Source of the DNA: Fasciolopsis buskii
Taxonomy: Eukaryota; Platyhelminthes; Trematoda; Plagiorchiida; Fasciolidae
Reading direction: 5' to 3'
Assembly: GCA_008360955.1 (NCBI GenBank)
Contig: LUCM01005951.1
Location: 90,648 to 154,647 of the forward strand
DNA: 64,000 bases
Below, one piece after another: positions 37,475 through 47,101 of the stretch (positions are counted from its first letter, which is position 1; every line of letters starts with the position of its first letter). The position numbers were made by a program, and so were the translations under genes. The notes under the pieces are model-generated. The model saw only the letters and a program-made list of their open reading frames with translations. It was not told the origin of the DNA and did not search any database.

Positions 37475-37606
37475 TTAACCTAGTTTTAGAATGAGATGTT
37501 TCAGGCGCTCAGAGGAAACAGTTAGTTGGTCCACCGTACAATGCGGTATTAATTCTTCTTGGTGACAAACCGATATCCTTTTCACGACTGTTAAGAGAGC
37601 TAGCAG
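37475..37606 (-). CDS. Candidate terminal exon, unknown product
   Basis: A strong acceptor (CATTTTTCTGCTGCTAG) precedes a frame of about 43 residues to TAA: VVKRISVCHQEELIPHCTVD then QLTVSSERLKHLILKLG. A second frame from the same acceptor (SLNSREKDIGLSPRRINTAL) is also open for about 30 codons, so the phase is undecided. Confidence 0.22.
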   Translation of the reverse strand: MLALLTVVKRISVCHQEELIPHCTVDQLTVSSERLKHLILKLG

Positions 37607-37936
37607 CAGAAAAATGGAATGAGTGATTGAGGAAAACAATGAACTATTGGTAAACAATTGAAAGAAGTGGGCAGTCGCTTTTTCCCGCCCTCACTTCTAT
37701 TCCAGTCCCAGGCAGATCAGCTCAACGTATAATGACAGAAAAGTTGCTAATCAACGAAAAATATGAGAACCCGTCAAAATAGGCAACCATGAGCAACAAC
37801 AAAAACTAGTCAGTTGCGCAACAACTGGAATTTGAGTACTAAGAACTGAAACCATGTTAGATACAGAGCTTTTGGCGACATTGATGACTATCAAGTATTG
37901 AACTGCGAAATGGTCTCCAAAAAATAACAAATCGGT

Positions 37937-38155
37937 GTGGCTATATGTAGAAGAAAACCCAATCCATTAACTTCCTCTTCATGCAAGAGACTTCAATCTA
38001 AACGATTAGGCAAACGTGTTGTCCTATCATTAAGTCTACATTCACTGCAGTCCAAAGTAGATGATTGTTCTCGATTTTGTCATTTATCAGATACTGAAAC
38101 AAAGAAAAGTTGCTTTTGCATATCAAACTGTGGATGCTACATACATCAGACCTAA
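37937..38155 (+). CDS. Candidate cysteine-rich terminal exon, unknown product
   Basis: After a possible acceptor (GCTATATGTAG, about 37949) the frame reads RKPNPLTSSSCKRLQSKRLG, then CSRFCHLSDTETKKSCFCIS and NCGCY to TAA. The cysteine spacing (C-x3-C, C-x-C, C-x-C) is suggestive but matches no domain I can name. It lies opposite the candidate minus-strand exons nearby, so strand assignment is open. Confidence 0.22.
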   Translation: MAICRRKPNPLTSSSCKRLQSKRLGKRVVLSLSLHSLQSKVDDCSRFCHLSDTETKKSCFCISNCGCYIHQT

Positions 38156-38247
38156 GATGGAGTAACTTTCAAAATGGACTATGAAGTAATAAATAAGCTG
38201 GCTTACGTTAAAAAATAAACACTCAGTTGAGTACGATTCAGAATCTA

Positions 38248-38463
38248 TTATTTCTGTAGTCTCTCTCCACGTAGATTATGACCAACCACAAAGTAGACGT
38301 TGGAAATCCCGGGGACGATGAGCGACAGTATTCTCGGTCCAAATCTACGTTTTGTTGTAAACTGGCCCAGGCGATTAGAATCTTTTCTATTACATGCTGA
38401 TACTGCGTGCCCACACAGAGTGCATGGATCAGTAAACGGTTTCATGATCCAAATAACCGCTTT
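38248..38463 (-). CDS. Candidate terminal exon with a CxxC motif, unknown product
   Basis: A very good acceptor (CCGGTTCTTCAG) at 38464-38475 opens a 71-residue frame to TAA: KAVIWIMKPFTDPCTLCGHA, then VSACNRKDSNRLGQFTTKRR, a hydrophobic ILSLIVPGISNVYFVVG and a basic end. The PCTLCG motif with a later C could be part of a metal site, but no full zinc-binding set is present. It lies downstream of the EF-hand gene on the same strand but is not part of it, because that gene has its own stop. Confidence 0.35.
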   Translation of the reverse strand, partial: KAVIWIMKPFTDPCTLCGHAVSACNRKDSNRLGQFTTKRRFGPRILSLIVPGISNVYFVVGHNLRGERLQK

Positions 38464-39078
38464 CTGAAGAACCGGCTACTAGTCTTTAGGATTTCAGTCG
38501 ATTGTTTCATGTAACTAAGACACTAGTTATTTGATCGCATGACCCCTGCATATTTATCCCTTGATGTGCACAAGTGCAGACGACGGATGAAAACTGTTGG
38601 CCCGAATTAGGCTTTTTATTATGATCATCAATTTCAATGGATTATCTGATAGAAATTTCCAAACCCCATCAACTATCTGGAATGCGAAAAAAAACATATC
38701 TGGAATGAACCACAATTCAAAAGAAACTACTTGAATGTTACCGTGCTTTACATTCCTTCTAAACGAACCATGCTATGACTGCACACCAGCACGTATTCCC
38801 TAGTGGCAAAAAACTCTCCTGTCACCCATTTTCGTTACTGGAAAGAACAACTAAAGACAATCGAATTTCGGATGTTTTTAACACTCTGAGCGTGCATTCA
38901 CAAGTAAAATCAGGGGTACATCTTGAAATACAGAAAGGTTACAACACAGACAAGATCTGGAAGAAGAAAATAATTGACCTCTTGAATAACTGCAATACGG
39001 TAATCGCTTTCAACAGGGACAGACAGAAATAAAAAGGGCGAGGTCTAAAATAAGTCAACATTGTCTTGAATGTTTCGA

Positions 39079-39298
39079 TCATTCTTTGTTTTGTCTGAGA
39101 AAGTCGGCGAGTTCGGCTGGAGACCACTTTTTGTCGCCGTCCTTATCGTATTGCTTCATGAATAGTTCAACGGTAGACATCTTCAGCGGTCGACCGCACA
39201 TCTGCTCGAGCTTGCTTTTCAACTCTTCGATCGTGATTGACCCGCTCTTATCTTCGTCCAATTCATCAAACGTGGCACGAACTTCAAGGGAAAACTGA
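39079..39298 (-). CDS. Small two-EF-hand calcium-binding protein, exon 2
   Basis: Encodes nearly the whole protein, which binds Ca2+ through two EF-hand loops. Loop 1 is DEDKSGSITIEE with D, D, S, the I at position 8 and E at position 12 in place. Loop 2 is DKDGDKKWSPAE, also with the acidic positions and final E, but with W at position 8 where I/L/V is usual. The helices fit EF-hand pairs (VRATFDELD, ELKSKLEQM, TVELFMKQY, ELADFLRQN). The stop is TGA at 39081-39079. The exon starts after CATTCAG at 39299, preceded by a CTAAC branch-like site. Length (77 residues with exon 1) fits the small 8-kDa-type calcium-binding proteins of flukes; a C-terminal exon of a longer EF-hand protein is the alternative. 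Confidence 0.85.
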
Positions 39299-40394
39299 CT
39301 GAATGGGAGTTTGTTAGGAAGCAGCCGGAATTCATTTTTTGAGTTTTTTCTAAAAAAATGATTCTCAGATAAAGTGGCAAATGAATACAAATTTGGAACC
39401 AAAGAACATTGGAAAAATATTTTCCATTATAAGAGAAATACAAGTGGAAAGGGTGAGGAAACTGAAATTTGCAAAGTCACAAGTCAATATCACGATAACA
39501 GGTTCTGCATAGCAGGAACCAATTGAATACATGATCCAAGCTTTTGTGAACTAATAATTACTGCCATCGTTAACTTGGACAAATTTCGATATTGGAACCG
39601 TATCGACTTTTTGATCCGAACAATGAGTGGGTGTTGGTTATGGAGACACGGTCGTCGATTTCGGTGGTGGCCCTCTCTCAGCAACTTTGCGCATTTGTTG
39701 TATTACACAAATTGAGTAGAAAGATTATTTTTGGTGATATTATTATTAACAAAGCCATGTAGGTTCAGTTCGTTGTAATACACAGAGGTGGTAGGCATTC
39801 AACGACGCAACGTAATTTCTGTTCGACTTAGATGAAGAGCACCTTCGAAAACATCCATCTGAAAATCTGAATTTCGAAACCAGCTTGTACATCTATGCAC
39901 AAACCCACTTGTGTAAGTGAACACAATTAAATACATCCCCCGGCAGTTCTTGCATTTTGTACATTTTAGTCGATACAAATTGATCAGTCCACTATGGCAA
40001 ACGCTTTTACTTGCACATTTCAGTATAACAGAGTAATTTTAGGACAAAAGTTTGTTCTTCTGTAACAAATTCAGGCAATAGTCCTATAAAAACGCTTAGA
40101 AGGTACAATGCGAAGCCAATGTGTGATTTTCAAGATATCAGCAAAACTGAATAGCTCAGACACAGATTATTTCTGTGTAAATAAATATGAACAAACGACT
40201 TCAAAATATTCATAAAAATAAAATTCAGTCCGAAAAACGTCCTCGCTCTAAGAGTTTAACTATATATTTAGCTCAAAATCATTTTGTATTGAAATTACAG
40301 CGAGTTTTCTCGTCCTGTCACGTTTATGCCATAAAGTTACTACCAATCAGAACGTGACTGGCCTCTGGAAAAACAAAGTACTCCAGTCACTTAC

Positions 40395-40408
40395 TCTTGG
40401 TCGTTCAT
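40395..40408 (-). CDS. EF-hand protein, probable exon 1 (start codon exon)
   Basis: ATG AAC GAC CAA GA followed by a perfect GTAAGT donor. The two bases left over join the first T of exon 2 to give D, so the protein starts MNDQDQFSLEVRATFDELD. The intron (40394-39299, 1,096 bases) is GT-AG. This start gives a compact protein with about 13 residues before the first loop helix, as in small EF-hand proteins. Bases upstream to about 40460 (acceptor-like AACCCAG) would be 5' untranslated. The alternative upstream exon at 40930-41085 is also phase-compatible. Confidence 0.55.
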
Positions 40409-40929
40409 AATGTTAGTTTCAACGCTTTGAATCCCGTACCTCTCGACGGTATCCACTGGGTTTTGTCATTTTAGTTGAGTTGCAACTTCCTATATTGTTT
40501 TCGCGTAACATGGGCATCACACCAATAAGGTTAGTTTGAAACTAGGAATGCGTCGTTGTTTAATCATGATTTGATTGGTTATTGTCGTCCGGTGAAGCGC
40601 ACGAATTGTCTGCGGACACACTGTCACATTTGGTTTAGCTTTTACATTAACTTAGGAATGTAATGAACTCCCTATCATTTTCATAAAGGTCAACTAGCTG
40701 CTGGTGTTTTGTAAAAATAAAATGAGCTTCTTCACAGCGAGCACCAGATTGCTTAGCTAAAAATTTCATCTACTTAAGAAAGAGCAAGGAAGACATGTTG
40801 ACATATTAAGTTCATTTTTGTATGCCTTTCATTAGCCAAAGCTCTCATGTTTCTGAAATTTGAGTACGAACTAGAGCAATGTAAGACTAAAAGTGAATCA
40901 GTACCATAGAAGAACTATCAATAACTTAC

Positions 40930-41085
40930 TTTGGAAGGTTTTTCGCAACAACTTCAGCGGGAAGCATGTCTGAATAAACACCACTGTGGGTCAAAATTTG
41001 ATTGGTATTAAGCGGTGAACCAGAGAATATTCCAAGAATCAATGGATCTATCATAATGTTTGCCATCCACATGAGCTCTTTACAC
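40930..41085 (-). CDS. Possible alternative 5' exon of the EF-hand gene
   Basis: A perfect acceptor (TTATTTTCAG) and a GTAAGT donor bound a 156-base exon that is open throughout on the minus strand. It ends in phase 2, like the exon at 40395, so it could also splice to the EF-hand exon (an ATG at 40967-40965 would give MLPAEVVAKNLPN as the N-terminus). It may be an alternative first exon, a 5' untranslated exon or chance. The upstream part of the translation (WMANIMIDPLILGIFSGSPL) resembles no family I know. Confidence 0.3.
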
Positions 41086-41089
41086 CTGA

Positions 41090-42052
41090 AAATAACTTGG
41101 TATGAATGATTTTGAAATTCTGTGTTAGTCGTAGCTCGTTTGTCGATTTTCGCGACCATTAATAGAGAAAATAGTAACGAGTCTGTGTGGGCAACGGGAA
41201 AATGTACTCGTCCCAATGTGACAGTAGAATGTATTGTTGCCGGTGTTCGGCAGGATGCAACACGATATTCAAGCAAGAACCACTAAGAGCAACATTCGGG
41301 CAACTAAACAAAAGGCCCATTGTATTAATCAAAACAAACAAAACGAAATAATTAAATGACTCGGGAGGCAAAAGCCAAAACACTGTAGCTTCTTTCTTAT
41401 TTTTTCATTATCAAAATGACTTGTATTTTTGCTTTCTGTCTAGGAGCAGTTATTGTGGCATATTTTGGAGCTTGTGTAGTAAAGTTCAACATTTAGGTGT
41501 CCCTTACTGTTCAGCTTTGTTTTGTTTTGAGTTCGGAAGTGTTGTAATGTTTTTGCACTTCTTGGGACATTATAAATTACCTTGTACATCTAAACACATT
41601 CACAGATCGTGAAATTCCTTGCACATGGTGGACTTTTCTTGATTTATGGCTTCGTGCATTTGAATTTATGATATTGGTTAATACGTGAAATTGTGTAACT
41701 GCTGCATGTAAAAGGTGAATGGGACCAAAGAGGTAGTAATTTGAGAATTAACAGATTTATAGTGCCAGGAAAGAGTGTGAACGGAGAGGTGCGTAAAATG
41801 TGCGAGGGAGGAAAATCAGATAAAAATGAAACGATAAAAAGGACCGGAAAATTGTTAGGTAGAGGTTCAGCATACTTCCAAAAATATCATTATAATTCTA
41901 CAAACCAGGATAACAAAATATCGGATTGCATCAGTTTACGTTGGTCACCTGTGGCTTTCCCAGTCAAGCTTTCATTGAGTCAGCATCAGGAAGAAAGCTT
42001 TTCCTTATTTATTTCAGGCTAACCCACAATTTGGTCATGTGATATAAACTGT
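41090..42052. other. No gene recognised
   Basis: If the EF-hand gene runs leftward from here, its promoter should lie in this interval, but no TATA or other motif stands out. A 93-codon plus-strand frame at 41741-42022 lacks a domain. Confidence 0.3.
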
Positions 42053-42290
42053 GAAATGGGAATTAAGAAACGATGGAAGCACACCGCACAGCTGTTTGAT
42101 TGTCGTTTGGAATCATGAGCAGTGCATGAGCACAGCACTTGAAATGGGACGCGAACCCGGGACGAAGGACTTTGAATCGACCGTCTTAGCCACTAGGCTA
42201 CCGGGCAGGCTCTGAACGATATTGTTGAAATTCACCAAATCATCTTGCACATATCCGTCACTAATTTACACGGCCATTGGCCGATAGCGC
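42053..42290 (-). repeat. tRNA-derived SINE, copy B
   Basis: Same family as copy A at 21897-22132 and same orientation. The box B is GGGTTCGCGTCCC on the minus strand (about 42148-42160) and the box A stretch is TAGCCTAGTGGCTAAGACGG (about 42201-42182). The flanking non-tRNA parts (GGAATTAAGAAACGATGGAAGC on the left, ACCAAATCATCTTGCACATA on the right) also match copy A. Box A is closer to consensus here than in copy A. Confidence 0.75.
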
Positions 42291-43690
42291 ATACCAATCG
42301 ACCCCTATCCACAGAGGACTTCTGGCACGCAGCCTGAGTATGACAAAGGCTTTGCCAATAGCATGCAGGCTTGGATACTTGGTACATTGTTAGAATTGAC
42401 TTAAAGCCAGTTAGTGGATTATTTAGGTGTCTGGTTTTAATCAGGTGTTTTGGGATCTAACTGTCTGTTAGCCCCTATTTTTCCGTTACGAACGGAAGCA
42501 GAAGTTTATTCAATCATTATTTTGGACAGTCGCCTCGCTGTTTGTCCAATATTCCATGCGTTACAAGAGCACTTTAGATGATATAACACAGAATACTGAG
42601 ATATGACGCAAAACACTTTTAAGTTGTACAGGGCTTTGCCTTTGAAATGATTCTCAGACCTATGGTGGAGAAGGTTCTTCCAATTGCTTTCAGCAAGCGG
42701 AATTCTGACAATTCATAGCTGATATAAATACCGTCCATCCAAATGTCCGAGTTCATACACAGGGAAACTTTTCAGTTTTTAAGAAAAACTAGCTGAACAG
42801 CACCAAAACCAACGGCTGCTCTATTTATGAAAGCCGTTAAAAATTACTTAGATCTACGTAAATTTGGTTTGCAAAATGTTGTCAATGTGGAATAATAAGT
42901 TTACCCTGGCTCAGGTCCTAATATGTTGGAAACTTTGTTGTCTGTAGACCATTCTGCTCGTTCCAGGTTGGTTTTCCCTAAATGGCTTTAAGCAATGTAC
43001 ACAGCAAGTATAAGGTCTGAATGATGGGGTCCATAGGTGTGTCAAATGACTTCGCGAGGTCATCTGCATCGGTAAGTAAACAACGGGGACCTAAATGTTG
43101 TGGGATCAAGTACTCCGTCAATCCAATCTACGGTTAGTAGTACTTCAATCTTCTATTCCGTCATACGCGAGTGTGATTATTTGTTTTTCTATCACTGATA
43201 GAAGTGGAATTTTATTTCTTCTTATGCCACTGCGTTAAAAGCTGAACTTTCTCTCTTCCATCTTTTTTGTTCGTCTATCGTCTCGGTTGCACAAACACCC
43301 AGGGTTCCAAGGGGTTATGATAATATATCAGATCCTCTCCTCATTGAACGACTGATGTTCTTTCTATGGAAAGGATATAACAGGTTCTTGCTTTAGGAAA
43401 TATTTCGACGGGAAAGTTTGTGATGAGTGCAGTTGTAATATACTCACAGGCCTTGGTTCATCTGGGAGAATAAAATGGGTAATGAAGCAACCGGGTCAAA
43501 TGTTTCCGAATGGAAATTAAGTAGGAAATATCTATAGTACTGATCTGTAAGTAATATTCAGGAATTACTGCAGTCTCAGAACTGTTCACCGTTGCCGAGG
43601 CAACAGCAACAGTTAACGCTAATCGCGCTGGACGTCAAGCAGCCGAGAAAGCATTAAAATTGTCAAATCGTTTCTTAAATTCTTCTGTAA
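42291..43690. other. No gene recognised
   Basis: AT-rich without open frames over 60 codons or recognisable repeats. Confidence 0.35.
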
Positions 43691-43948
43691 TTACATCAAC
43701 GATATGAGTACTATCCCTTCCGCCTGGATAATTTGCAACTCAGTTCTTATAGTCTGGGATTCCCTGTGAGGTGATTTAAATAAGCGAATGTACACATACC
43801 AGTTCTTGTCAGCGGAGGGTCCGTTGTCACCTAATTTCGGAGAAATGCTACAGAATTTCGAAAGAAAACTTGGGATATTGTTTAGCCAAAGAGAGGTATA
43901 AGGTTGAACCGAGAAGCAATTATAAAAATTTCTTGATCTAGTCATAAT
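43691..43948 (-). CDS. Candidate terminal exon(s), unknown product
   Basis: Open after an acceptor-like ATTATGACTAG and reading to TAA at the low end: RNFYNCFSVQPYTSLWLNNI, PSFLSKFCSISPKLGDNGPS, ADKNW, then SQTIRTELQIIQAEGIVLIS. Inside, TG|GTATGT and CACCTCACAG|GG bound exactly 36 bases, so the segment can be retained or removed without changing the frame. No domain recognised. It may be the far end of the candidate gene above it on the same strand. Confidence 0.27.
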   Translation of the reverse strand: MMTRSRNFYNCFSVQPYTSLWLNNIPSFLSKFCSISPKLGDNGPSADKNWYVYIRLFKSPHRESQTIRTELQIIQAEGIVLISLM

Positions 43949-44793
43949 GTACAATTGGAGTTACCGAAAATAAAATAAAAATTCGGCAACCAATTAAAAC
44001 AGCAGCAGTCCGATAGCGTCACCGGGAATAACTTTGCCCAAATACTGGACTAGTATAAACCCACTGGTAAAGCTTGCCCAAACATTGTGTTCTATACCGT
44101 AGTATACGGAACCGATAAGCCTGAGCGTGTTCGATTAATCAATTTATAGCACCATTACAGGGTAAAAAACAGCGACCACTAGTGTACGTAGAAACCACTT
44201 CCATTGTGATAGTACTGATTTCAAATTCTTTAACATAATTCGTCAAAAACTAATCAGTAACCGAACACCATTTACCTCAGTGATGACAAGCAGACTTTGG
44301 AGGGCTTAGCTTATTGGGAATTAATTCTCAAGGTCAGTGGTGCTTACAATTTCCTTTGTTTTACTCACACGAGATCTATTCTACAGTAAGATCTCAGATG
44401 TCCATCGTTCAAAAAGAATAGACGACATTTGTACTAGTAACTGCGGTTCAAACATTTCCGGTGTGAAAATCAGGTGTGGGTGTCTCAGGAAACGACCAGT
44501 ACAAGTAAGATAATCTTTTTTGTTTTCGCCGGAACAATTGTCCCCTTCTTCAGGATTTTTCATCTTTTCTTGTAGAACTATAAAAGGGTTGCTTCATTTG
44601 CGCATTGCTTGGCCTCATCCGCTATTCCTTCCTTGCATCAATATGAATGCAGTGGTCAACCACCACAAAAGTCGTTAGAAAAGAGACAATGAATACCTGC
44701 TAGTGTTTAGACAAAGTCACCTAAAGAACAAATAGCAGTCTCGTGACGCTTTCACATCCTTTATATTTGAATAACCTTATTTTATGTGTTCAT

Positions 44794-45003
44794 TTATTGG
44801 GTAAAAGTTAAAAATGAGAAGCAGACTGAGGTCACTTCAGAATGTAAGATATCAGCGATATGCTGATCATACTGCATTTGATATTTTTCGTTTTTCATTT
44901 GGCATACTTTCCTTAGACGAAGTTCTACCAACAAAGAGTTTCTCGGATTATTTGCGAGTAGGTATGGGTACGCATTGCTTCGATAATTTCTGACAACCAG
45001 AGA
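44794..45003 (-). CDS. Candidate gene at 44.8-47.1 kb, terminal exon
   Basis: A phase-0 start after ATAGTGGAG (weak tract) and a 69-residue frame to TAA: VVRNYRSNAYPYLLANNPRN, then ELRLRKVCQMKNEKYQMQYD and QHIADILHSEVTSVCF. It would follow the exon at 45324-45470. An alternative acceptor a few codons later (TTGTCAG) is better by sequence but in a different phase. Confidence 0.3.
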   Translation of the reverse strand, partial: SLVVRNYRSNAYPYLLANNPRNSLLVELRLRKVCQMKNEKYQMQYDQHIADILHSEVTSVCFSFLTFTQ

Positions 45004-45323
45004 CTCCACTATGCAAAGTGTTTAGTTCAATCTTTTTCGTACATGACATCGAACCTAAAGGTTTTCATCGTTTGCGTGACCTCACTACGGCAAGGGTAGT
45101 ATGCACAATGTACTGAAATAACTAATTCATTGACAGAAATTAGTTGTAATTCAAAACTGAAAAACTAGCGACTGGAGAATAAGAAATAAGACATAAAAAA
45201 GGTTTGAGGTCTAAGGTCCACCCCTAAATTCACTGGTCCCAATGATGCGCTTTGACTCCATGACTTGAACTATTTAATTAAGCCGTTGGTTGAGGCTCCA
45301 GGCCTTTGACATTCAGCACTTAC

Positions 45324-45470
45324 TGATTCACATTTCTGCATCAAATTTACCGTCACCATCTGAGTTCGAGCAAACGTGCCTGACAGACTGGAAATACTTA
45401 TTCGGACTCTAGGACGAATGTAGCGGACGGATTGTTTATGCCACTGTCGCACATCATCAAATAAAGGGTA
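45324..45470 (-). CDS. Candidate gene at 44.8-47.1 kb, third exon of the model
   Basis: Exactly 49 codons, phase 0 at both ends, with a perfect GTAAGT donor after TGTGAATCA and an acceptor CTGAAAG with a weak pyrimidine tract. Translation: YPLFDDVRQWHKQSVRYIRP, RVRISISSLSGTFARTQMVT, VNLMQKCES. It joins in frame to the exon at 45587-45762 across a 116-base intron. No domain recognised. Confidence 0.38.
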
Positions 45471-45586
45471 CTTTCAGGTCGGCAGTTTAAAACTAGCTCT
45501 AGACCTTGATTTATCTGTTTCACCAGCCTGCTCATTGTGACTATGTTTGGTCAGGAAACGGTCAATAAGATCGTGATATGGTTTAC

Positions 45587-45762
45587 TGAGTGGTACTTTG
45601 TAAAAGTAGTTTGCACTTCCCTGTGTCCTGTTCTCCATGCCGTTTGTTGACTTTCAAAGTTTTCCCAAAGGAGCTTACACTGTTGACTTTGTAACTTTGT
45701 GAATAATTTATCCCTTTTTGTACCCCATGTTATTGTGACGGCAGTGACAGTATAAGTGTATT
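45587..45762 (-). CDS. Candidate gene at 44.8-47.1 kb, second exon of the model
   Basis: Starts after AGATGTTTAG with two bases that complete the codon left by the exon ending at 46958, and ends in phase 0 at a GTAAAC donor. Translation: YTYTVTAVTITWGTKRDKLF, TKLQSQQCKLLWENFESQQT, AWRTGHREVQTTFTKYHS. The WGT[KR] motif shortly after a membrane segment recalls the chitin-synthase C-terminal region, but this rests on a few residues and no catalytic motif is visible, so no function is assigned. Confidence 0.38.
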
Positions 45763-46957
45763 CTAAACATCTAAACATACTAATGTTACCTAGGCTTGCT
45801 AAACAAAAACACTTTCACACATGCATAACGTGCCATCATTGTGCACTGTGATAAGACCGCTGGTACTTAGCCCTATATCGCCGGCCTGCTGCGAGAAACA
45901 AAATTTCGGTTAACGACCAGCGTCCGATCTGCTATCAGAATTTTTGGCTAACAAAATCCAGCTGTCTTTTTTCCATCTATGGACGCTCTGTAATTATTTC
46001 TGACGGTTTTCTGTTAATATTGTCACAAGAAACACTTGCTCAGCTGCACTGAAAAGTTTTGAAAATTCTATCTGTGAATTCTCTCAATCTTCTGATTGAG
46101 GAACAGCAAACGAAAAGCAAAATAATTAACAAATTTTGCATTTGGGAATGCGCAAACCAAGATAGGTAGCCCTCGTACAGGCCAGTTAGCACAGACTTGT
46201 CACTATAGAAGACAAAGTGATTCACATGGGAAAATATCCGCCAAATTCTTGAATGCTTTGCATGAAATGCCTCAAACCACGGAATACGACAGGAACTAAA
46301 TATTCTCTTTGCTTAACTGTCAGATAACGCCTTACTGGAATAACCTGGATTTGCGGAATACCTCTGCCGTGTTGCTCTGATTGAATCGTTTGGAGCTTCA
46401 GACGCTATCTCACATAGCTTCGCGCATCAGAAAGGCAGAATGGCAGGGAAAAAAGAAAAGAATAACACTGGAGTTCTGAGCTCACCAGAATCTAAACTCC
46501 AGGTTTAGTAAAACGTCAATTTCTGACGTTTGGCTAGTTGCTAATCAAGGAAATTATTTTAGTCATGGTAAGCAACCGTGCAGTTTCACGAAAACTAGCA
46601 ATCAATGTCCGGGTGAGTTGTTAAGAACTATAAGGATGCACGTGTCATTATGGAAAGATCTTTAACCTGGTGGTATCACAGAAACAGCCAATATTACTTT
46701 AAAGTTTTGGCAACAATTGAAATTTAAACTCTAGATCAGAAGGGAAAATAGAAAAGTCCCGTATTACTCCAGTCGATCTAGATTCCAACAGCAAACTTCC
46801 GGTACATCGGCACGATTTCACATCCCATCATCAGTATTATTTAAAATCACTAGGTTACTCTTCTTCCGCCAACCGAGAATTAGGCTATCTACAAAGAAAA
46901 ATTGTCTTTTCAGGGAAACAAACAGAGGGAGGTAACTCCACAGAAGTAAGCTTTTAC

Positions 46958-47101
46958 CGTAATATCTTGGGATTTCTCTCATTAGGAATACAAATATGCT
47001 CACAAATTCCAGTAAGGAAGTGCAGGCCGTTAAAAACTGGCTAAATGTGAAGAGACCGACGTTGAGAGCAATCTCATACAAGACGTCGGCACTCGAATGC
47101 C
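46958..47101 (-). CDS. Candidate gene at 44.8-47.1 kb, membrane-segment exon
   Basis: Begins after AAACATCAG and ends at a GTAAAA donor, leaving one base. It encodes SSADVLYEIALNVGLFTFSQ, FLTACTSLLEFVSIFVFLMR, EIPRYY, with one or two hydrophobic spans of transmembrane length followed by a charged end. The leftover base pairs with the exon at 45587-45762 (phase match). If unspliced, the same frame continues hydrophobic to a stop at 46818. Upstream exons are not located. Confidence 0.38.
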
